A stretch of 64,000 bases of DNA from JBBDXS01 sp040902195 (GTDB lineage: Bacteria; Chloroflexota; Dehalococcoidia; DSTF01; RBG-16-68-14), in the NCBI GenBank assembly GCA_040902195.1, contig JBBDXS010000019.1:248001-312000 (forward strand), written 5' to 3'. The notes beneath the pieces were generated by a model, which saw only the letters and a program-made list of their open reading frames with translations, ran no database searches and had not been told where the DNA came from. Shown piece by piece: positions 59,208 through 64,000 of the stretch (position 1 is its first letter; every line of letters begins with the position of its first letter). A program made the translations under genes and the position numbers.

Positions 59208-60557
59208 CTATGCTCCCACCTTCTCCGCCGCCCACACGACGCGTCCGCCGTAGATAGTCGCGGCGATCTTGCCCCGCAGTGTCCTGCCCGCGAGCGGCGT
59301 GTTCTTCCCTTTCGACGCGAAGCGCTCCGGCTCTACCGTCCACTTCGCGTCCGGGTCGAGCAGCACGACGTCGCCCGGCGCGCCTTCGGCCAGCGAGCCA
59401 AGGCCCGGCACGGAACGTTCGAGGCCTAGCGCGCCCCCCGGCCCCGCCGTCAGCCGCTCGATCAGCGTCGGCAAATCGAGCGCGCCCGCCTCCACGAGCG
59501 TCATGCACAGCCCGAACGCCGTCTCGAGGCCGCTGATGCCGAACGCCGCTGCGTCGAACTCGACCGCCTTCTCGTACGAGGCGTGCGGCGCGTGGTCCGT
59601 CGCGATGCAGTCGATGACGCCGGCGCGCAGCGCCGCGACGCACGCCGCAACGTCCTCGCGCGAACGCAGCGGCGGGTTCACTTTCGCGCTCGTGTCGTAG
59701 GCTAGCGTGTCGATGCCGTCGGTGCCGTTCGCACCGTTGGCCGCAAACGCGATGGCGTCGTGCGTCAGCGTCAGGTGGTGCGGAGTTACCTCTGCCGTGA
59801 CGGGCAGGCCGCGTTCCTTTGCGGCGCGGATCAGATCGACGGCGGCGCGCGTCGAGACGTGCGCGATGTGCAGCGGCGCACCCGTCTGCGCCGCGATCGC
59901 GATGTCGCGCGCGACGAACGTTTCCTCCGCGGCGGCAGGCTGGCCACGCAACCCCAGCCGCGTCGAGATCCAGCCCTCGTGCATGACGCCGCCCGCCGCG
60001 ATCTCCGGGTCCTCGCAGTGGTCGATGATAGCAAGGCCGCTGATGCGCGCGTACTCCAGCGCATGGCGCAAGAGCTTCCCGTCCGTGACAGGCGCGCCGT
60101 CGTCGCTGAACGCTACGCAGCCGCCCTCCGCCAGCTCGGCTAGCTCCGCCAGCTCGCGGCCGGCGCGGCCCCGTGTCACGCAACCGATCGGCAGCACGCG
60201 CACCGCGCCGCTCGTCTCGGCCGTGCGGCGCACGTACTCGACCGTCGCCAGCGTATCGATGGGCGGCTCGGTGTTCGGCATGCAGCAGACCGTCGTGAAG
60301 CCGCCGCGCGCCGCCGCCTGTGTGCCCGTCGCGATCGTCTCCTTATATTCGAGGCCCGGATCGCGCAGGTGCGTGTGGATATCAACGAACCCCGGCGCTA
60401 CGATCAGCCCCGACGCGTCGATCACCTCTGCGCCCTCCGCGCCCAGATCCGCGCCGATCGCGGCGATACGCCCGTCGCGGATCAGCACGTCGTCCTGCAG
60501 GTCGACGCCGCGGCCCGGGTCGAGCACGCGTCCGTTGCGGATCAGCAGGTCTGGCAT
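59208..60557 (-). CDS. pyrC: Dihydroorotase
   Basis: A 449-residue zinc amidohydrolase that closes carbamoyl aspartate to dihydroorotate. Motifs are GFVDIHTHLRDPGLEYKE (metal HxH), a metal His in IIDHCEDPE, CLHIAHVSTR-like LHIAHVSTRAA, and CIATDHAPHASYEKA (metal Asp). The second ATG (60557) has a GGAG eight bases upstream and is preferred over 60563, where spacing would be two bases. A 310-nt repeat-rich gap separates it from pyrB. Confidence 0.95.
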   Translation of the reverse strand: MPDLLIRNGRVLDPGRGVDLQDDVLIRDGRIAAIGADLGAEGAEVIDASGLIVAPGFVDIHTHLRDPGLEYKETIATGTQAAARGGFTTVCCMPNTEPPIDTLATVEYVRRTAETSGAVRVLPIGCVTRGRAGRELAELAELAEGGCVAFSDDGAPVTDGKLLRHALEYARISGLAIIDHCEDPEIAAGGVMHEGWISTRLGLRGQPAAAEETFVARDIAIAAQTGAPLHIAHVSTRAAVDLIRAAKERGLPVTAEVTPHHLTLTHDAIAFAANGANGTDGIDTLAYDTSAKVNPPLRSREDVAACVAALRAGVIDCIATDHAPHASYEKAVEFDAAAFGISGLETAFGLCMTLVEAGALDLPTLIERLTAGPGGALGLERSVPGLGSLAEGAPGDVVLLDPDAKWTVEPERFASKGKNTPLAGRTLRGKIAATIYGGRVVWAAEKVGA

Positions 60558-60580
60558 GCTCATGTCTCCGTGGGTCAGGC

Positions 60581-60687
60581 TTCAGCCTGACCGTAAGCTG
60601 GTTTCATTTGGCATCGCCTTTCCTAGCGGCTCCGCCTCGTAGGGACAGACCTTCAGGTCTGTCCGGCCCCCGCGATGAACATTGCTC
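60581..60687. repeat. Intergenic repeat, copy 1
   Basis: A 107-nt unit beginning TTCAGCCTGACCGTAAGCTG, containing a palindrome (GACAGACCTTCAGGTCTGTC) preceded by GTAGG, and ending GAACATTGCTC. It is repeated at 60715-60836 with only a few substitutions and one insertion. Confidence 0.85.
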
Positions 60688-60714
60688 CGCAGAGTCCGGC
60701 CCGTTTCAGCCTGA

Positions 60715-60836
60715 CCGTAAGCTGGTTTCATTTGGCATCGCCTTTCCTAGTGGCTCCGCCTTGTAGGGGCAGACCTTCAGTGCCTGCCCTCGAGCGAAGC
60801 GAAGGGTCTGTCCGGCCCCCGCGATGAACATTGCTC
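60715..60836. repeat. Intergenic repeat, copy 2 with a 25-nt insertion
   Basis: Same unit as 60581-60687, but after AGACCTTCAG it carries 25 extra bases containing CCCTCGAGCGAAGCGAAGGG (60787-60806) before GTCTGTCC resumes. One repeat element has thus inserted into another. Confidence 0.85.
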
Positions 60837-60866
60837 TTCACAGTCGGACACGCTAGAGCCTGGTCC

Positions 60867-61961
60867 TTACGAACCTCTCTCCATACTTCCGCGTAGCAGC
60901 AGGTACAGCACGGCCATGCGCACCGCGACGCCGTTCGTGACCTGCTCCTCGATCAGCGAGCGCGCGCCGTGCGCGACGTCCGCGGAGATCTCGACGCCTT
61001 CGTTCATCGGCCCGGGATGCATGACGACCGCGCCGGGCTTGGCGCGCGCCATCCTGTCCCCGCTTACCTGGTACAGCCGCGCGTACTCCCGCAGGCTCGG
61101 CAGCAGTCCGCCCTGCATGCGCTCGCGCTGGAGCCGCAGCGCCATCACGACGTCCGCGCCTTCGATCGCGCGGTCGAGGTCGTGCTCGACGCGCACCGGC
61201 GGAAAGCATGCCCTGAGCGCAGTCGAAGAGTCCCACTCCTCCGCGCCGTCTCGCGGGACGCCGTCGAGACCGGCGGGTAGCAGCGTCGGCGGCCCGCACA
61301 CAACAACCTCCGCGCCAAGAGCGGTCAGCCCCCACAGGTTCGAGCGCGCGACGCGGCTGTGCGCGATGTCGCCCACGATGACGATCTTGCGCCCGCGGAT
61401 GTCGCCCAGCCGCGAGCGGATCGAGTACGCGTCGAGCAGCGCCTGCGTCGGATGCGCGTGCATGCCGTCGCCGGCGTTCACGACGCGGAAGTCTGCGTGT
61501 CGCGAGGCCAGGTAAGGCGCGCCCGAGCTGGGATGCCGCATCACGAGCACGTCCGCGCCGATCGCCTGGATCGTTTGCACCGTGTCAATGAGCGACTCGC
61601 CCTTCTGCACGCTGCTGCCGGAGGCCGAGATGTTGATCACGTCCGCGCCGAGCACCTTGCCCGCCAGCTCGAACGAGGCGCGCGTGCGCGTGCTGTCCTC
61701 GTAGAACAGCGTCACCACTGTCGTGCCGCGCAGGGTCGGCGCCCGTGGCACGTCCCGCGCGAGGACTTCCTTCATCGCGTCCGCCGTGTCCAGCACGAGC
61801 TCAAGCTCTGCCGCCGAGAAGTCATCCAGGTCGAGCAGGTGGCGTCGCCGCCATGTTCGCTCCGGCAGCTCATCGCCCTGTCCCTTGCGTTCCTCGACCG
61901 CGACGCGCGATCTGCCGCCGCTCGTCCGCGCGCGGGCGGTGCCAGGTCCGTTTCGTGCCAT
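60867..61961 (-). CDS. pyrB: Aspartate carbamoyltransferase catalytic subunit
   Basis: A 364-residue enzyme joining carbamoyl phosphate and aspartate. The carbamoyl phosphate sites are FYEDSTRTRASFE and MHAHPTQALLDAYS; the C-terminal part has MALRLQRERMQGGLLPSL and MHPGPMNEGVEIS. It is longer than the usual ~310 residues for two reasons: a basic N-terminal tail of about 38 residues, and an internal stretch (PRDGAEEWDSSTALRACFPP) in a loop. The DNA of that stretch matches a dispersed repeat (61211-61234). No pyrI gene follows. Confidence 0.95.
   Translation of the reverse strand: MARNGPGTARARTSGGRSRVAVEERKGQGDELPERTWRRRHLLDLDDFSAAELELVLDTADAMKEVLARDVPRAPTLRGTTVVTLFYEDSTRTRASFELAGKVLGADVINISASGSSVQKGESLIDTVQTIQAIGADVLVMRHPSSGAPYLASRHADFRVVNAGDGMHAHPTQALLDAYSIRSRLGDIRGRKIVIVGDIAHSRVARSNLWGLTALGAEVVVCGPPTLLPAGLDGVPRDGAEEWDSSTALRACFPPVRVEHDLDRAIEGADVVMALRLQRERMQGGLLPSLREYARLYQVSGDRMARAKPGAVVMHPGPMNEGVEISADVAHGARSLIEEQVTNGVAVRMAVLYLLLRGSMERGS
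61211..61234. repeat. Repeat element inserted in-frame in pyrB
   Basis: CCCTGAGCGCAGTCGAAGAG then TCCC on the plus strand, related to the element in repeat copy 2 (CCCTCGAGCGAAGCGAAGGG). It encodes WDSSTALR in PyrB, in a surface loop that is shorter in typical PyrB. Confidence 0.65.
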
Positions 61962-61963
61962 GG

Positions 61964-62503
61964 CTAGTCCCTCCGTTCCGTGACGAGCACCTGGTCGATG
62001 CCGTCCGTCTCCTCCAGGTGCACAAGCACGTCGTTCTGGCGAGACGTTGGGATGTTCTTGCCGACGTAGTCAGCGCGGATCGGCAGCTCCCGGTGGCCGC
62101 GGTCGACCAGCACGGCAAGCTGGATGCACTGCGGGCGGCCGTAGTCGATCAACGCGTCGAGCGCGGCGCGAATGCTCCGGCCCGTGTACAGCACGTCGTC
62201 GACCAGGACGACGCGCTTGTTTGCGATGTCGTGCGGCAGTTCGCTCGGCTTGATCTCCACTTTTGTGCCGCGCGAGGGTAGGTCGTCCCGGTACAGGCCG
62301 ATATCGAGAGCGCCGACCGGCACGTCCGCGCTCTCGAACTCCTGAATCGCCCCGGCGATGCGACGCGCCAGCGGCACGCCGCGCGTCTGCATCCCGACCA
62401 GGATCAGGTCCTGGCAGCCCCGGTTCTGCTCCACGATCTCATGGGCGACGCGGACAATGGCCCGCCGCACGTCATCGGGCGACATGACCACGCTGTCAGG
62501 CAT
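61964..62503 (-). CDS. pyrR: PyrR bifunctional regulator / uracil phosphoribosyltransferase
   Basis: A 179-residue UMP-sensing RNA-binding regulator with residual uracil phosphoribosyltransferase activity. The PRPP loop is VVLVDDVLYTGRSIRAALDA; other family segments are ILVGMQTRGVPLARRI and DIGLYRDDLPSRG. The ATG at 62503 is preceded by AGGGGG. It is the first gene of the pyr operon, two nt before pyrB, and a PyrR binding loop is present in its own leader, so the operon is autoregulated. Confidence 0.95.
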   Translation of the reverse strand: MPDSVVMSPDDVRRAIVRVAHEIVEQNRGCQDLILVGMQTRGVPLARRIAGAIQEFESADVPVGALDIGLYRDDLPSRGTKVEIKPSELPHDIANKRVVLVDDVLYTGRSIRAALDALIDYGRPQCIQLAVLVDRGHRELPIRADYVGKNIPTSRQNDVLVHLEETDGIDQVLVTERRD

Positions 62504-62640
62504 AACAAGACCCCCTGTCCGGACTAAAGGGACAGGAGGCCACATCAGGCCATGTTGGCGTAAAGGTCGGGCGGTAGAGCCCCACGTTCTGCCCCTTCCC
62601 GGCCTCACCGGACCGGATTAAAGGTGCTCGCTTCGAGACA
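62504..62640 (-). promoter_or_regulatory. pyr leader: PyrR binding loop and SD-covering hairpin
   Basis: On the minus strand, GGTCC-GGTGAG-GCC (62601-62614) matches the PyrR binding-loop consensus R-U-C-C-N-G-N-G-A-G-G-Y. Further down, CCTGTCC (62530-62536) pairs with GGACAGG (62514-62520) in a 7-bp stem with a nine-base loop; its 3' arm runs into AGGGGG, the pyrR Shine-Dalgarno. There is no T tract after this stem. This points to translational rather than transcriptional attenuation. Confidence 0.65.
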
Positions 62641-62641
62641 C

Positions 62642-62671
62642 ACTATAGCACTGCGATACGCACCCGCGCAA
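62642..62671 (-). promoter_or_regulatory. Promoter of the pyr operon
   Basis: On the minus strand TTGCGC (62666-62671), 18-nt spacer, TATAGT (62642-62647), with TGC just before giving an extended -10. Confidence 0.6.
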
Positions 62672-62712
62672 CAGTTGTTACACACGCGTCGCATCGCGTT
62701 TGCTACTCGATA

Positions 62713-62718
62713 TATACT
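62713..62718 (+). promoter_or_regulatory. -10 element of argF
   Basis: TATACT about 29 nt before the GTG start of argF; no clear -35 at the right distance. Divergent from the pyr promoter. Confidence 0.4.
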
Positions 62719-62746
62719 GCGGGTGCCACCAAGGAGGGGTAGGCCA

Positions 62747-63670
62747 GTGCACGGCCGCGATTTGCTTACCATCGCCGATCTCAGCGCCGGCGAGGTTGAC
62801 ACCGTTATCGAGACCGCCGGGCGCCTCAAGCGCGACGGCGTCCCGCGCGCCCTCGAGGGGCAGGCGATCGCGCTGCTGTTCGAGAAGCCGTCGCTGCGGA
62901 CGCGCGTCAGCTTCGATGTGGCGATGCAGCAGCTCGGCGGCCACGCTGTGTACCTCGGTCAGAACGAGGTCGGCCTCGGCCAGCGCGAGCCCGTCGCCGA
63001 CATTGCACGCGTGCTGAGCCGTTATGTGCAGGGCATCGTCGCGCGAACGTACGCGCAACAGACGCTCATCGATCTCGCCGAGTTTGCGTCGGTCCCGGTG
63101 ATTAACGCGCTCTCTGACGACGAGCATCCCTGCCAGGCGCTCGCCGATCTGCTGACCGTGCACGAGCAGAAGGGCGGCGTGCGCGGCGTGCGCATCGCGT
63201 TTATCGGCGACGGGAACAACGTCGCCGCCTCCCTCGCTGAGGCGAGCGGCCTTGCTGGGGCGCACTTCGCGATGGCATCGCCGCCCGGGTACCGGCTACG
63301 GGAAGACGTTCAGATCCGCGCCGAGGAGTCGGCGCGCGAGAACGGAGGATCGTTTCGCCTCGTGGCGTCGCCGGAAGAAGCCGTCGCGGACGCGGACGTC
63401 GTGTACACCGATGTGTGGACGAGCATGGGCCAGGAGCACAGCAACGCGCAACGTCTGCAGGCGTTCAAGGCGTACCAGGTCACGCCGCAACTGATGGCAC
63501 AGGCCCGGCCCGACGCCATCTTCATGCACGATCTGCCCGCGCATCGCGGCGAGGAGACTGTCGACGAAGTTATCGAAGGGCCGCAATCGGTCGTCTTCGA
63601 ACAGGCTGAGAACAGGCTGCACGCCCAGCGAGCGGTGCTGCTGCTGCTCTTGGGTGGGGCAGGTGAGTAG
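62747..63670 (+). CDS. argF: Ornithine carbamoyltransferase
   Basis: A 307-residue enzyme making citrulline from ornithine and carbamoyl phosphate. Carbamoyl phosphate motifs are LFEKPSLRTRVSF and DDEHPCQALADLLT; the ornithine side has VYTDVWTSMGQE. The near-universal HCLPAHR motif reads MHDLPAHRGEE: the active-site Cys is Asp262 (codon GAT at 63530-63532). All else looks normal, so I keep the call. The GTG at 62747 has AAGGAGGGG upstream. Divergent from the pyr operon, with which it shares carbamoyl phosphate. Confidence 0.9.
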   Translation: MHGRDLLTIADLSAGEVDTVIETAGRLKRDGVPRALEGQAIALLFEKPSLRTRVSFDVAMQQLGGHAVYLGQNEVGLGQREPVADIARVLSRYVQGIVARTYAQQTLIDLAEFASVPVINALSDDEHPCQALADLLTVHEQKGGVRGVRIAFIGDGNNVAASLAEASGLAGAHFAMASPPGYRLREDVQIRAEESARENGGSFRLVASPEEAVADADVVYTDVWTSMGQEHSNAQRLQAFKAYQVTPQLMAQARPDAIFMHDLPAHRGEETVDEVIEGPQSVVFEQAENRLHAQRAVLLLLLGGAGE

Positions 63671-63675
63671 CGTCA

Positions 63676-64000
63676 ATGGATGAATTTCGCACGTCCGTCC
63701 AGGACGTTTTCGACCGGCTCGGCCCGACAGACGGCCTGGATATCTTCGTCATTGCGGTGCTCATTTACGCGGTGTTCCTTTTTTTTCGTGGCACCGCAGC
63801 TATCGCGCTACTCCGCGGCGCCGCGATGCTCTTGCTGGGCGCGGTCATCCTTGCCCAGGTCCTTAATCTGGAAGTCCTCGACTTCCTCATCCGCAACTCG
63901 CTGTTTGCGATCATCATCGCCATCCCCATCGTCTTCCAGCCCGAGATCCGCCGCGCGCTCGAGCGGGTAGGGCGCACGGGCATCGGCGTCTGGGCCAAGC
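63676..64000 (+). CDS. cdaA: Diadenylate cyclase CdaA, N-terminal part
   Basis: Partial gene cut by the window's right edge; 108 residues visible from ATG 63676 (MDEFRTSVQDVFDRLGP). It has three hydrophobic helices (about 22-37, 44-64 and 68-85) with LIYAVFLFFRGTAAIALLRG between the first two, and then IVFQPEIRRALERVGRTG, the segment leading into the DAC domain. This is the pattern of CdaA, which makes c-di-AMP, a regulator of potassium and osmolyte balance. It starts five nt after argF. Confidence 0.85.
   Translation, partial: MDEFRTSVQDVFDRLGPTDGLDIFVIAVLIYAVFLFFRGTAAIALLRGAAMLLLGAVILAQVLNLEVLDFLIRNSLFAIIIAIPIVFQPEIRRALERVGRTGIGVWAK

Overview
This is a high-GC bacterial chromosome segment with dense coding on both strands, frequent GTG starts and many four-base ATGA or GTGA gene overlaps. 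The gene content (2-oxoacid:ferredoxin oxidoreductase, several short-chain dehydrogenases, an ACAD10/11-type acyl-CoA dehydrogenase, ADP-forming acyl-CoA synthetase parts, a class 1B pyrimidine pathway with PyrR, cohesin/DNRLRE surface protein) fits a member of the Chloroflexota, perhaps Dehalococcoidia-like. That assignment is inference from gene content; there is no rRNA in the window.

Region 1 (1-12.8 kb, all minus strand): a membrane protein start, mfd, pth coupled to an uncharacterised protein, a cysteine desulfurase, a DUF3105 protein, a zinc alcohol dehydrogenase, an Asp-box beta-propeller protein, and a split ADP-forming acyl-CoA synthetase with a 32-residue basic ORF between its halves. 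tRNA-Gly(GCC) closes this region.

Region 2 (13-31.8 kb): a stress/dormancy island. It holds an SDR, a GAF histidine kinase and NarL-type regulator, a lone receiver, two universal stress proteins (one with a Cys-rich tail), an orphan CoA-ligase subunit, a bacterial eRF1-like protein coupled to a CBS protein, a YbaK deacylase, a PRPP synthetase, a hydrolase-phosphoribosyltransferase fusion, a GYD protein, two overlapping P-type ATPases and an NRAMP-like transporter. This set resembles the mycobacterial DosR regulon. A 16-nt exact copy of the tRNA-Gly 3' end lies just beyond the last gene, so the block looks like an old insertion at the tRNA; no integrase is visible.

Region 3 (31.9-46.4 kb): acyl-CoA dehydrogenase, a low-GC exonuclease-BRCT protein beside palindromic repeats, SDR, serS, dienelactone hydrolase, a second SDR coupled to a truncated nitroreductase, tRNA-Asp, an HD-GYP protein, a Thr/Pro-rich cohesin-DNRLRE protein with a probable N-terminal frameshift, and korAB flanked by two CBS proteins. 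tRNA-Pro follows.

Region 4 (46.4-64 kb): pyrD; a SufR-like regulator, Mrp-type Fe-S carrier, NYN nuclease and receiver operon on the plus strand; then a long minus-strand pyrimidine operon pyrR-pyrB-pyrC-(NucS-like nuclease)-carA-(GNAT)-(membrane protein)-carB-pyrK-(P-loop kinase)-(DNA methyltransferase). Its leader carries a PyrR binding loop and a hairpin that covers part of the pyrR ribosome-binding site. Divergent to it are argF and the start of cdaA. Carbamoyl phosphate from CarAB feeds PyrB for UMP and ArgF for arginine; PyrB, PyrC, PyrK and the distant PyrD complete the orotate branch.
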